Origin: Brettanomyces bruxellensis
Lineage: Eukaryota; Ascomycota; Pichiomycetes; Pichiales; Pichiaceae
NCBI RefSeq assembly: GCF_011074885.1
Contig: NC_054683.1
Coordinates: 310,001 to 374,000, forward strand
Direction: 5' to 3'
Length of the DNA stretch: 64,000 nucleotides
This document shows positions 46,583 to 56,767 of this stretch, one piece after another. Positions within the stretch are counted from its first letter, which is position 1. Each line of letters opens with the position of its first letter. The notes below the pieces were generated by a model. The model was given only the letters and a program-made list of their open reading frames with translations, was not told the origin of the DNA and did no database searches. A program made the translations under genes and the position numbers.

Positions 46583-47594
46583 TAAGATGATTGCGAATGT
46601 TTTATTTATTTTATTGATTGTGGTGTGGTGGTTGTAGTTGAATGAAGATAACTGGTTTGGAAATAAAGTTGGAGATGGAAGAAAGATGTACAGTGGTGTC
46701 AGATAAAATAAATAATACTGGTCTGAAAAAAAAAATAAAAAGGACGGGAAATAAAAAATTGAAGAGAGAGGATTTACTTCAATCTTAATCCACAGCTATT
46801 AAATAGAAGCCCAAAGACAATTTTAAAAGTTTAACTCTGATTCTTGAATACGTACAATGTATCTTCCTCTATAAACCATAGACTCAGTTTGGAGTGCTTA
46901 GAAACTCTAAAAGCCGATCGGTTTTCATTTTTTGATGTTTTAACATTGACATTTGTAGTAGCAAGAGATCAAACCGATACCTCAAGTCATTTCCTAATTT
47001 TTATTCATTAATAAAATATAATTGTCCATATCTTCATTTATTATCCAATACCTCAAATAAAAAGGTTCTTTTCCTACCTTATCGGGAATTCTCTTCTTTC
47101 GGCGCCTAAACAGTCTTAGTTAGGGAGACAATGCAATTCATTTCAGAATAGCATTCGATCCACTTTTCCTTATTTCGAGTCATTTCTATTTCGTCTAGCA
47201 TACTTGGCTATATATCCTTAAATCATCATTACACAACATTATTGTCCTTTTAATACTTTGTTGGTCACATGACTTGTTATAAGAATCCCGCTTTTCTGAC
47301 TTTTGCAATTCGCGATTCAAGAAATATAGAGAGGCCGTTGAGAAGGAAATAGTGATGGAAAGGAAGCGCATAGAAAAATAAATAAATAAATAAAAAAAGT
47401 GCGAATGTGAATAAATTAAATCAAATAATCAGGAAAAGGAAAACATTACCGATAATTATTATGTGACGTGCCTCTCAAGCACAGACAGATCCTTCTTTTC
47501 TCCCCTAGAAACATTTTTCACGATCAGTTTTCTATACCAAAGAAACAAATTTTAATTAATTCGAATATTATAAAAGTTAGCCAAGAGTCTTCGG
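46583..47594. other. Divergent intergenic region between HNT2 and the J-protein gene
   Basis: About 1.0 kb, AT-rich, with an AAAT microsatellite near 47375-47396. No gene recognised on either strand. Confidence 0.6.
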
Positions 47595-49877
47595 ATGTCA
47601 AGCAGCGTTTTGACGGACCATTATAAAGTGTTAGGGGTAAGTCCTAATGCCAGCTCCGGAGAAATAAAGAAGGCGTTTCGAAAGCTGGCTTTAAAGTACC
47701 ATCCAGACAAAAACAAGACAAAGGAGGCTGAGGAGAGGTTTAAGGAGATCAATGACAGCTACAGGGTGCTTTCGAATCCTGGCGAAAAGGCCAAATATGA
47801 TTCTTTAAGGCCATACTCAGCATTTGGAAATATGGGCACACGATATCCCACTTCGAATGGATATTCATCATATTCTGCATATTCAAATGGATATGGGGCA
47901 GGCTATAATCCTGCTGGTGATGAATATGCGAAAACAGCAGGCCGGCAATACGAGCGAGCAAGAAAACAGTATGAGGAGTTCAAAAATAGACAAAGAGAGC
48001 AGCAAAAGGCACGGGAAGAGGCAGAAAGAGTGCGGCAGGCGAAAATGGAAAAAGATGCCTGGGAGAGGGTGTTCAACGAGAGAAGAAGGCGGCAAAATAG
48101 TCGATATGGAGTGTTTACTGGCGATGATTGGGATAGTTTCGGCAACCGGTTTCATTACAGCTTTTTTGATGATTTTATGAACCCAATGGGCCGGAGTAGG
48201 CAGAAAAGGCCACCAAACTCGGAGCAATGGCAGCAGGATGCAAAGGAAAATGAAAGAAAGGCAAAGGAGGAAAGTGAAAGAAGGGAAAACGAGAAAAGAC
48301 GCCAGCAGGCATTGGATGAAAAGTTGAAAAAGATGAAAGAGCAAAGGGAAAAGGAGCAGGAGAACCCAAAGCCGGATCTGCATAGCACAAATGATCACAA
48401 CTGGAGCAAGTCGCACACTTCATATTCGTTTAAAGCCCACGAAAGGACATACATGGGGCATGCACCGGATATTAAGGTGGAGCATAAAGCGCAAGAAGAA
48501 GCATCACAGGGCAAGAATAAAATAAAGGTGGAAGTGAGTTCAAGCGATGGCAAACAGAACAGGCAAGAGGATGTGTACGAAAACAGTTCAGCTTCTACAG
48601 AAAATAACAGACATTATGATGAGGATCATACTGAAGATAAAAGAGCAAGTGGTGATGATAATGAAAGCGAGGAGCCAGATATTGGAGACAGCGAGAGTGA
48701 AATCGATGAAGATTTAGGTGCATCTGGTGTTGATGACATGGATGAGAATGAGGAAGATGAACAAACCCAAGAAACTGAAAATCCGTTTGTTGCCCCACCT
48801 TTCGACATGCAAAATTCCAGGGCCGACTTGAACAATGGAACCGAAACGGACCCGATAGTTCTTGATGGGGGTTCGGAGGATGACCCAATAGTTCTAGAAG
48901 AGTCTACAACTGAAACAAGTGGAGAAAGATCAAAAGAGGTAACTGATGATGACGAAACGGGTAAGCAAACAAGGTCGCCAAGCCCGTCGAAGAGGCGCAA
49001 AAACATGTATAACATCCTAAACAGAAATAAGCCGAGATTATGGCACAATCCACATACAGATAATGAGTATTTTGGCAACGGCAAAGAAAAAGAAGAAGCA
49101 AATGGTGAAGACGGACCGAGGGAGTTTCCGGGTCGATCGACGTCTCCCAAGAGACGACATTTGAATGAAGTCAAAACGCCGAAAGCGGGAAATGTTCCGT
49201 TTTCGTTTACTGCAGATAAGCATCTTAAAAAGCAGGCGGATGAGCGGAAGCAGTCTCCATTTAAGTTTGATGTCCGTAACGTGCCGCCGTTTACCGAAAC
49301 AAACGGCAATTTCAACATGTCATCTTTGGGTAAAGAGCTTGATGAGGAGATGAAGAAGCCAGGAAAGAGAAGAAGAGTAAATAGTGGCAATCGTGTTGTT
49401 GAAAACATGGAAGATGGCATGAATGATGAAAGAGATTACGTTGATGGCCAGCCTAAGTTGAAGAAGAAGGCTACAGTAAACCTTGACTCAGCCGAAATAC
49501 CGATTCATGAACCAGTAAATGGATCATTACCAAGAAGACAACCTGCTCCTCCTCTTTCATCTAAAGATCTTGGATTTGATCAGCCCGTTTTGCGGGAGAT
49601 TGACCTGCTCAGGCCAAAGATACCTGTTGATGGTACGTGGGAATCTAAGCAGCAAACGCTCAACTATATTACACGTGTTGAAAATTTTAACGCTGCAGTT
49701 TGTGCATATTTCGCCAAACGAGCACAATTGAACCAAACTTACATGGGGAGGATCATTTCTGAGCCACAAAGCATGCAGGCATACTTGAGGGGATTGGAGG
49801 TTGATAATGAGTTGCGGAAAGGCTGGGGTTATGTTGCAGAATGCTGTATGTCGGTATGCAAGCAGGTGCTTAAATAG
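47595..49877 (+). CDS. J-domain co-chaperone with long acidic tail and SIM-like motifs
   Basis: 760 codons. A clear N-terminal J domain spans about residues 8-72 ([20 protein letters not shown] and the catalytic HPD at 36-38, [13 protein letters not shown]). A Tyr/Gly/Asn-rich patch and a very long Glu/Arg/Lys helical segment (about 110-250) follow. The middle is acidic and disordered and holds two adjacent hydrophobic motifs, PIVLDG and PIVLEES (about 419-435), of the SUMO-interacting type. A Pro-free helical C-terminal domain closes the protein (about 685-760; [19 protein letters not shown] and [16 protein letters not shown]). Known: J domains stimulate Hsp70 ATPase. The C-terminal domain is not one I can name; no exact yeast ortholog was matched. 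The disordered middle contains nuclear-type Lys/Arg clusters (SKRRK). Confidence 0.85.
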   Translation: MSSSVLTDHYKVLGVSPNASSGEIKKAFRKLALKYHPDKNKTKEAEERFKEINDSYRVLSNPGEKAKYDSLRPYSAFGNMGTRYPTSNGYSSYSAYSNGYGAGYNPAGDEYAKTAGRQYERARKQYEEFKNRQREQQKAREEAERVRQAKMEKDAWERVFNERRRRQNSRYGVFTGDDWDSFGNRFHYSFFDDFMNPMGRSRQKRPPNSEQWQQDAKENERKAKEESERRENEKRRQQALDEKLKKMKEQREKEQENPKPDLHSTNDHNWSKSHTSYSFKAHERTYMGHAPDIKVEHKAQEEASQGKNKIKVEVSSSDGKQNRQEDVYENSSASTENNRHYDEDHTEDKRASGDDNESEEPDIGDSESEIDEDLGASGVDDMDENEEDEQTQETENPFVAPPFDMQNSRADLNNGTETDPIVLDGGSEDDPIVLEESTTETSGERSKEVTDDDETGKQTRSPSPSKRRKNMYNILNRNKPRLWHNPHTDNEYFGNGKEKEEANGEDGPREFPGRSTSPKRRHLNEVKTPKAGNVPFSFTADKHLKKQADERKQSPFKFDVRNVPPFTETNGNFNMSSLGKELDEEMKKPGKRRRVNSGNRVVENMEDGMNDERDYVDGQPKLKKKATVNLDSAEIPIHEPVNGSLPRRQPAPPLSSKDLGFDQPVLREIDLLRPKIPVDGTWESKQQTLNYITRVENFNAAVCAYFAKRAQLNQTYMGRIISEPQSMQAYLRGLEVDNELRKGWGYVAECCMSVCKQVLK

Positions 49878-50154
49878 ATATAGAATGTAAAATACTGAGG
49901 TTGACGATAAGGTTCGAACCGCGGTGGGGGAGGAAAAAAAATACATAAATGATGAAAATAAAAAAAATAGGGAAAATATTCAAAATAAGGAAAATGAGAC
50001 AGAAAAATGATGTAGTTGGTAAATTTGGTTCGTGTCTTATTTCTGAAGAGATGGTTTGAAACCTTCGATTTTCTCCACTTAGTCTTTTTATTTGCCACAA
50101 GCAGTATCTAAATTATTACATATAGTTACTACCGGTATCGCCACTCTTTACAAT

Positions 50155-50768
50155 ATGGTTGAACCGCGACCTGAAGTCAAAAGTGCCAGCAACAATTCTA
50201 AAGCTAAATCGGATTCAAGTCAAGATAAGAAATCCGAAGATGTGCCTAGAGATGTGCGACTTTTGCGACTCATATTTGCAACACAGGGAATCCAGAATTA
50301 TGAAGATCACGTCCCACTCCAGCTGATGGATTTTGCCTATAGATACACATCAGAAATACTTAAAGATGCAGTTATATATAATGACCATGCACATCCCAAT
50401 ATTTCAAACGCAGGAAATGCGGGAGTTCATCACACACAGCTGAGTAACGAAGATGTGCGGCTAGCTATAGCAGCAAGAACAAATTACCAATTCCAGCCTG
50501 TTCCTCCTAAGAAAATGTTGATGAAGCTAGCAGCAGAAAGAAATCAAAAGCCTCTTCCTCCGGTAATGCCTATGTGGGGTATTCGCCTTCCCCCAGAGAA
50601 GTATTGTCTAACTGCTAAGGACTGGAGGCTTGATGAGGAAGATTCTGATTCAGGCGTAAGTTCAGTCTTTTCTGTATTATTTGCATTTTCTCTCATTGCC
50701 AGTTATACTAACAACTCTACTTTTTATAGGACACTAAACGCCAGAGAAAAGGTGGTGAGTCACACTGA
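50155..50768 (+). CDS. TAF9: TFIID/SAGA subunit TAF9, two exons
   Basis: Spliced coding sequence 50155-50655 joined to 50730-50768, giving 179 residues. A histone fold (about 36-110; PRDVRLLRLIFATQG, VPLQLMDFAYRYTSEIL) and the diagnostic conserved block NEDVRLAIAARTNYQF followed by PEKYCLTAKDW identify TAF9. Known: pairs with TAF6 in TFIID and SAGA. The intron has donor GTAAGT (50656-50661), exact branch site TACTAAC (50706-50712) and acceptor TAG (50727-50729). After splicing the C-terminus is a short basic tail (DTKRQRKGGESH). Without splicing the frame would read through 74 nt (not a multiple of three) into a hydrophobic tail and stop at 50778. The frame extends upstream to a TTG, so the ATG at 50155 was chosen. 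Confidence 0.94.
50656..50729 (+). other. TAF9: TAF9 intron (74 nt)
   Basis: GTAAGT donor, TACTAAC branch site 17 nt before the TAG acceptor. It has no in-frame stop in the unspliced frame. Confidence 0.93.
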
Positions 50769-51061
50769 ATTGGTTTGAGGGATCGTTCCCCGTTGCATAT
50801 ATGGATTTGCTTTGTATCTGTTTGTTTTGTACATTAATGAGTATATCATAGTTAACTGTTAGGTGTACGGATGTACGCTTGCGTTGTTTTGTAATTTCGT
50901 CTCATCCCCTTATTTTTTTTTGTTTTTCCCGCGCTAATATTTCTCGATCTGTGGTTGACCCTTTCTCATTCGTGTCCTCACTACTAAATAAGGATGCTCT
51001 GTTAATAATAAAGACGTAATCATAGAAATTTTGCAACTTTGAAGAATCAATTAACTTCAGA

Positions 51062-53347
51062 ATGACGAGTGTTACGCAAGGTTCGATTCCCGAGTAAGTG
51101 AGCGGCTGTATTTTGGTGTTTTGGTGATGATTAAAGGTACACGTGATAAGGATGCAAACTTGGTGAGGAGCGTCAAACAGATTAGGCAATAAATATGATC
51201 AGCATTTAAAATTAAACGATCAGAACAGAACAGTGCGAATGTCAAATGATGGTGATTTAAAGCTTACGTGCAACATTGGCACCAGTATAATTGCGTATTG
51301 AAATAGTGCTAAGTGGTCAATTACTAACAAGTTGAATACTAGAGTTGTGGAAAAAACAATTGGGGAGTCGCTTGAGCAGAGAACAGCCATTCTGGGAAAT
51401 ATCTCCGACTTGGGGCCTCCGGATATGGTGCATTTGGCGAAAATGGTGTCTAATTCGTCGACAAAGAAACCAACCACTGGAACTTTCTTCTATTACACGG
51501 GTACGGATGTATCAAACTCAGCCACCATCGCAGCACTATTACACTCAATTGCAGATATAATTGATGAGAAGCCGCAGCTATGGTTTGGTAAGCACAAATC
51601 CTGGAAAGTCTGTGAAGCTACATACTGCACGTACGATGCATTTTCAGAAATTGATGCTCGTGTAAAGGTGAATTTCCCAGGAGGTGTTGAACTTAGAGTT
51701 TTAGACAGTGAGGGAAACGAGATAGCCTCAACGGACAGGTTATGGCTAGAAATATACGTTTGTGCGATTGTGCGGGCTTTGATAACGGCTGATAATGATT
51801 CATCTGACTTCAGTTCTGTAGTTGAGATCCGAAAAGTGAACCCATTGCTCACAAAGGATCAAACGAAGTTGTTTTTTGAAGGTTTTGAAAAGCTGTTCTT
51901 TGAAGGAACAAAGCTTGGGTGCTCAGAAAAGCTTCAGGTTGCCACAAATGGAAATAATAACTTGGTGGATGCATTTTTGGCATGTGTAGGACTCACTGGA
52001 GAGTTTGATGAGGCAATTGCAATAATCCAGCGTCTTCGGAGCATAGACCCGTCGATCGGCTTTCTCGAGGCAAAGATCAATCTTATGGCGGATGAGGAAG
52101 TGCGGGCAGTTAAGATAATGCACGATATAGTAGATGCAAATCCGTTGGATGGGGAAGCACTTTCTTTACAGGCTGAGTTTTGCATCGAGAAGAAAAGACT
52201 TGATTTGGCTCTTCCACTTGCAACAAAAGCCATGAACTCTGCCCCATGGTACTTTAAGCCATGGTCGTTACTTGTGAAGACTTATATAAGGACTGGGGAG
52301 TACGAAAAAGCGTTGTTGACACTTAATTCATGTCCTATGGTGACACACAAAGACAAATACATCCTCAAGAGAATCAACAATCCAAAGCCTGAGGACATGC
52401 ACCTACCTTTACCTGTGGATGTGACACTTGACAAAGTTTCCACATTGAACTCTGTAGATGTTGCAATTGAGCACAACAGGGTTGATCCAACGCTCATGGG
52501 TCTTCCTGCAGCCAGTCTTAAATCAACATTTGCTGAGGCATACAATCTTTTGACGGAGATAGTGCACAAAACTGGCTGGGAGATGCTTCTCAAGTACAGA
52601 ACACACGTTTTTGTGATGGAAGGAGAATTTAAGGGTGCAAAAGGTGAGGAAAAGACAGATAAGCCGGATGGAGTAGAGGGCATCAAGAAAATTGATAAGT
52701 TGAACAGCTCAACAGAAAACTACAAACGTAAGGCGCTTCCAGAGACACCGGAGTCGCCACAATCGGAAAAATCGGAAAAATCAGATTATAAAAACAAGCA
52801 GCTCTGTGAGAGGTGGTTGGACAATTTGTTCATGCTTCTATACGATGATTTACGGGTTTACACGATGTACAAGGCGGAAAAAATGCACTTTGAGGCGCAA
52901 AAAGTGGAAATGAAGAAAACAACGTTGGAGTGGGAGCTAACTGGACTTGTTGCTCAGAGATTGGGCCACAAAGAAGAAGCTGCAAGTTGTTTTAAGAGAG
53001 GACTCGATACCAGATTTTCTCCAAGATGCACATCGCAACTTTTGAAGTACTATCTGGAGCATCACAGCAGTGTGGAGCATGCTAGCAAGAATGAGCCTGC
53101 TAACGATCTTCACGATAAGATTCTTGAGCTTACTGTTAACCTACTTGTGTGGAATCACAGGTGGTACTGTGGTTTTTCACCTGAGCTAATTCTGTCATTG
53201 AAAGATCTTGTGAATGAAGTTGGCCGAGTGAAGATTGAGAGTGAGGTGAAGGTCCAGTTTGATGATAAGAATACTGGTATATACGACTTGGTTTTGGACA
53301 ACCTAAGCTTTTTGGACACCTACGGCCTGATTGAAAAAGAAGAGTGA
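51062..53347 (+). CDS. BCH1: ChAPs-family exomer subunit (Bch1/Bud7-like), two exons
   Basis: Spliced coding sequence 51062-51093 joined to 51343-53347, giving 678 residues. Exon 1 encodes MTSVTQGSIP plus two bases of Glu 11; exon 2 continues VVEKTIGESLEQRT and then the family block ISDLGPPDMVHLAK. Further family features are the adaptor region LWFGKHKSWKVCEATYCTYD and TPR-like helices between about 210 and 340, for example FDEAIAIIQRLRSID. Known: ChAPs (Chs5-Arf1 binding proteins) form the exomer coat at the trans-Golgi that exports selected cargo such as chitin synthase to the surface. Splice junction keeps frame exactly. BUD7 or BCH1 cannot be told apart here; CHS6-like members seem less likely. 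Confidence 0.86.
51094..51342 (+). other. BCH1/BUD7-like gene intron (249 nt)
   Basis: Donor GTAAGT (51094-51099), branch TACTAAC (51322-51328), acceptor TAG (51340-51342). The junction falls in a Glu codon with two bases in exon 1. Box C-like GTGATGA occurs inside, but no matching box D (CUGA) was found, so no snoRNA is called. Confidence 0.9.
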
Positions 53348-54194
53348 AGATGGGTTTTATGACAGAGTTTCGTGTTGTTTGAAATTGGGATGGAAATATA
53401 GAGATGACGAGTTTTGATTAGATAGACTTGTGTATTTGTTTTAATTGAAGCTTTTTGGTGCCTTCCGATATATGTTAAAATGAGCTGAAGTGTTGAGAGA
53501 TAAAAAATGGAAATTGTAATTGCAAAGAGTGTTTTAATTAATTTGGAGGAGTTGAGTTTTGGATTTGGAGGAGATAATTTTTGGATTTAGAGAAGATAAT
53601 CTTAGAGTGCTTACTACTATTTTTTCGCCGTTTAGTGTATTTCACTTGTTTATTACTGTTTGTATTTATATGATTAAATAGGACCAACTTTTTCAAAGAG
53701 ACGTAATTCAAAAGAAAATAGCAAGTTGAAATACCAAATTAAGTCCTTAGTAGCAGAGATGGCTGAATAATAACCATAATAATACCAAATACTTCCTGTC
53801 TGTTTGACTAAGGGATTCACATCCGTGCACCATTATCCCATGCCTGGGAGTAGGGTAAATGCGATGTACGTGAATGTAGAAATGTGTTGAAGTACCTGTA
53901 CTAGTGAAATTTTGACATTGTGCCTGTTCTTACTCCATCAGTGTCAGCCATTTGTGGACAGAAGTCTGAAATTCGACGATTTTCGACGATTTCAAGCACA
54001 GTAATATTTTTCAGACGCTACTTTTTAGGCTTTGGGCATATACTTATTTTTTCGGATCGCGATGTTCTCCAGATATTTTTTTTGAGGTGCGAGGCACTTT
54101 TCGCTTTGAGTCCAGCACTATACGTGTCTCAAAGTCAGAGATATAATTGGCAACGAATTACAACAGAGGGCAGAGGAACATCGAGTTATTTGCA
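53348..54194. other. Intergenic between the BCH1-like gene and SEC13
   Basis: About 850 bp. The first part has AT-rich direct-repeat character (GGATTTGGAGGAGATAAT-like near 53555-53600). The SEC13 promoter and 5' leader occupy the end. An open frame at 53920-54201 starts at TTG and is not accepted. Confidence 0.55.
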
Positions 54195-55157
54195 ATGGTA
54201 AGCAGCAAAGTGGATGTGATGGTTGGAGGTGGTTTTCAGTGCTGAAATACTAACAAAAACTGGCATTCTGGTTTGATTCAGGTGACTATATCAAATGCAC
54301 ACGAAGGTCTAATCCATGATGCAGTGCTAGATTACTATGGGAAAAGGCTTGCGACGTGTTCATCAGACAAGACAATCAAGATATTCGAGGTGGATGGAGA
54401 TGACTACAAGCTCGTGGAGACGTTAAAAGGGCACGAAGGACCTGTTTGGCAACTTTCTTGGGCACATCCAAAATTCGGCGTTGTTCTTGCCTCTTGTTCA
54501 TATGATGGCAAAGTGCTGATTTGGAAGGAGGAAAAGGGCATCTGGAAGAATATTGCCGAGCACAGCGTGCACCAGGCGTCGGTCAACAGCATATCCTGGG
54601 CTCCAAGTGAGTATGGAGCACTATTATTGTGCACATCTTCAGATGGCCAGTGTTCAGTGGTCGAATTTGAGGCTGATGGCAACCAGAAGACTGTTGTGTG
54701 GCGTGCAGACGCCGTGGGCGTGAATGCCGGAACGTGGGCTCCGCCACAGAGGGATAATGCGAAGGAAAAACGCGTTGTTACGGGTGGATGCGACAACTTA
54801 GTCAAGATTTGGAGGTTCGACACGCAGAAAAACACATATGTGCAGGAGGAGGAGCTCAAGGGGCACACGGACTGGGTGAGGGACGTGGCCTGGTCGCAGT
54901 GCTTGCTCTCGAAGTTCTATATTGCGTCTGCATCGCAGGATAGGACTGTTATTATATGGACTAAGGATGTGGCCAATGCGAATGCCACGTGGAGAAAGCA
55001 GCTCCTTAGAAGTGACAAGTTCCCAGACGTGTGCTGGAGGGTTTCGTGGTCGATGAGCGGAAATGTGTTGGCCGTTTCTGGAGGTGACAACAAGGTTACT
55101 TTATGGAAAGAGAACTTGAACGGGGACTGGGAGCAGGTTGGCGAAGTTGATCAGTGA
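54195..55157 (+). CDS. SEC13: COPII/nuclear pore WD40 protein Sec13, two exons
   Basis: Spliced coding sequence 54195-54197 joined to 54282-55157, 292 residues. Exon 1 is the ATG alone; exon 2 begins [20 protein letters not shown], so the spliced start is [14 protein letters not shown], matching the family start. Six WD40 repeats are visible, including [70 protein letters not shown] and [13 protein letters not shown]. Known: with Sec31 forms the outer COPII cage and with Nup84 partners forms the nuclear pore Y-complex; also part of SEACAT in yeast. Near-complete identity of blade order and length with yeast Sec13 (297) makes the call safe. The start depends on splicing. Confidence 0.97.
54198..54281 (+). 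other. SEC13: SEC13 intron directly after the start codon (84 nt)
   Basis: Donor GTAAGC (54198-54203) immediately follows ATG, branch TACTAAC (54248-54254), acceptor CAG (54279-54281). Exon 2 starts at GTG 54282. Confidence 0.92.
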
Positions 55158-56767
55158 GGATATTAATGTGTAGAATAGGCAGCTAGAAATGGGTGTGTAA
55201 TTGAAGAGATGTGGATTAGAGTGATGTAGTGTGAATTAATGATATTATACTGAGGAAGTGTGTATTAAGATAGTAGATTGAAGAGATGTGTATTAAGATA
55301 GTAAATTGAGGAAGTGTGTATTAAGATAGTAGATTGAAGAAATGTGTATTAAGATACTACATTGAAGAAATGTGGATTAATGATGTTTATTAAAGAGATG
55401 TGGATTAAAGATTTTGATTGAAGAGATGTAGTGTACGATTAAGATACTAGATTGAAGAAATATGGATCAAAGAGATGTAGGGTGGAATTAAAGATACTGA
55501 AATTAAGACTGTGCGGACTTATATCCTGATTGATTTTTGGCATAATGTCGTGAGTGGATCTGGGCAGTTTGGGATAATTAGATGGGAGACTGGCTTTGCA
55601 GAGATGCCTGTTATTTTTTGGATTTAATATAGTGTTGAAAGGTTATAATTTGCAGGCTTTTGTGCGTATGCTTTCGTGAAACTTAGATTACCAACATGGA
55701 GTGTTTTTAACGTTAAAGTATTGATATTAGTCTTCTCAAGTATTTCCGAAACTATTCTTGATATTAAAATTCAGAAGTGTGTTGATAGTCACTAAGTAAT
55801 GTGTGGTTGGAGCATGCTTAAATACCGAAGGATATTATAGTTTTAGATAGGGCTCTGCTATTACACAATAGCACAACAGATACGTCAAATATCTATTTAA
55901 ATAGTGCATATGAATTGATGACACAGTATATGGTACATCAACTAGTCACACGATGCATCAGAAACATAAGTGTACGTGAAGTAGCAGCATTAAATAACAA
56001 AGTGAGCAAGTCGCACTAGTAATACATTATGGATTAGGTAAAAACAACTAATAAAGTGAATGCGAATGGAAGCCAATCATACTCCTCCCTTTATAAGATC
56101 ATATATACAGTATTTGGTAAAATATGTATAATTCATGATAATTGGTAAGTGGTACAATGCACACTTCATGAAGTAACTAATGAGTCCCTTAAAAGGTAGT
56201 AGATATTATGGTTTAAGTAACCGCTTCATACATTAAAATTGGGAATAAAGACCAATACGGTATGCAGATTGTATTAACTAATGAATTGTACTGACAGTTC
56301 TGAATGTAATAAATATTGGGAGCAACAGTAAATACTAAATGCAATATGTGCAAGAATATTGGGTGAATGGTAAATAGGGTTATTAAGTGATAAGTACCGA
56401 ATGCCATATTAGGCATTCCGAATAGGTGTACTGATTAAATGGGTAATCACTAACGAGTTATTGCACCATATATGAACAAATGAGTACTAACCAAAGTATA
56501 AATTAAATGAGTAGTAACAGACATATGAATTAAGTGAGTGGTGCTAAATAATTAGTAAGTACTAAGGTAGAGTTTAGTAAATGGTAATAGAACACATCAG
56601 CGCGTATTAAATGAGTGTTGATATAATAAGGTTTATTAGGTTCAATAGCATTAAGCATTGATTATTTAATAATTATAATGCCTGAATGATGAGTTGTAGA
56701 TAGTAATTTAGATTACTTACAAAACATTAAAAGTATGCCTAGATGGATTTATTAAGTATACACATCA
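55158..56767. other. Long AT-rich gap between SEC13 and HRD3
   Basis: About 1.6 kb between two stop codons facing each other, so no promoter is needed. It carries the 28-bp array (about 55180-55500), then low-GC sequence with drifting short repeats (TGAGTA/TTAAGTGA-type near 56450-56600). No gene, tRNA or transposon remnant recognised. Confidence 0.65.
55180..55500. repeat. Degenerate 28-bp tandem array
   Basis: About ten to eleven imperfect units based on GAAGAGATGTGTATTAAGAT plus AGTAGATT, immediately downstream of SEC13. Unit length wobbles between about 20 and 33 bp toward the distal end. Confidence 0.82.

Noticed and set aside
48626..49420. Antisense frame of 264 codons over the J-protein gene
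   Set aside because: Ser/Leu/Phe-rich mirror of an acidic disordered region; no domain.
49905..49930. GGTTCGAACC palindromic B-box-like sequence
   Set aside because: T-stem fails on both strands and no cloverleaf could be built around it.
51071..51100. GGTTCGATTCC, a perfect tRNA B-box match
   Set aside because: The flanking bases do not pair as a T-stem (only two of five pairs) and no acceptor or anticodon stem was found; it is part of exon 1 of the BCH1-like gene.
51094..51342. Intron-encoded box C/D snoRNA
   Set aside because: Box C-like sequences are present but no CUGA box D or terminal stem was found.
56484..56490. TACTAAC in the SEC13-HRD3 gap as sign of a spliced gene
   Set aside because: No donor or coding exon near; it arises within drifting TGAGTACTAA-type repeats.
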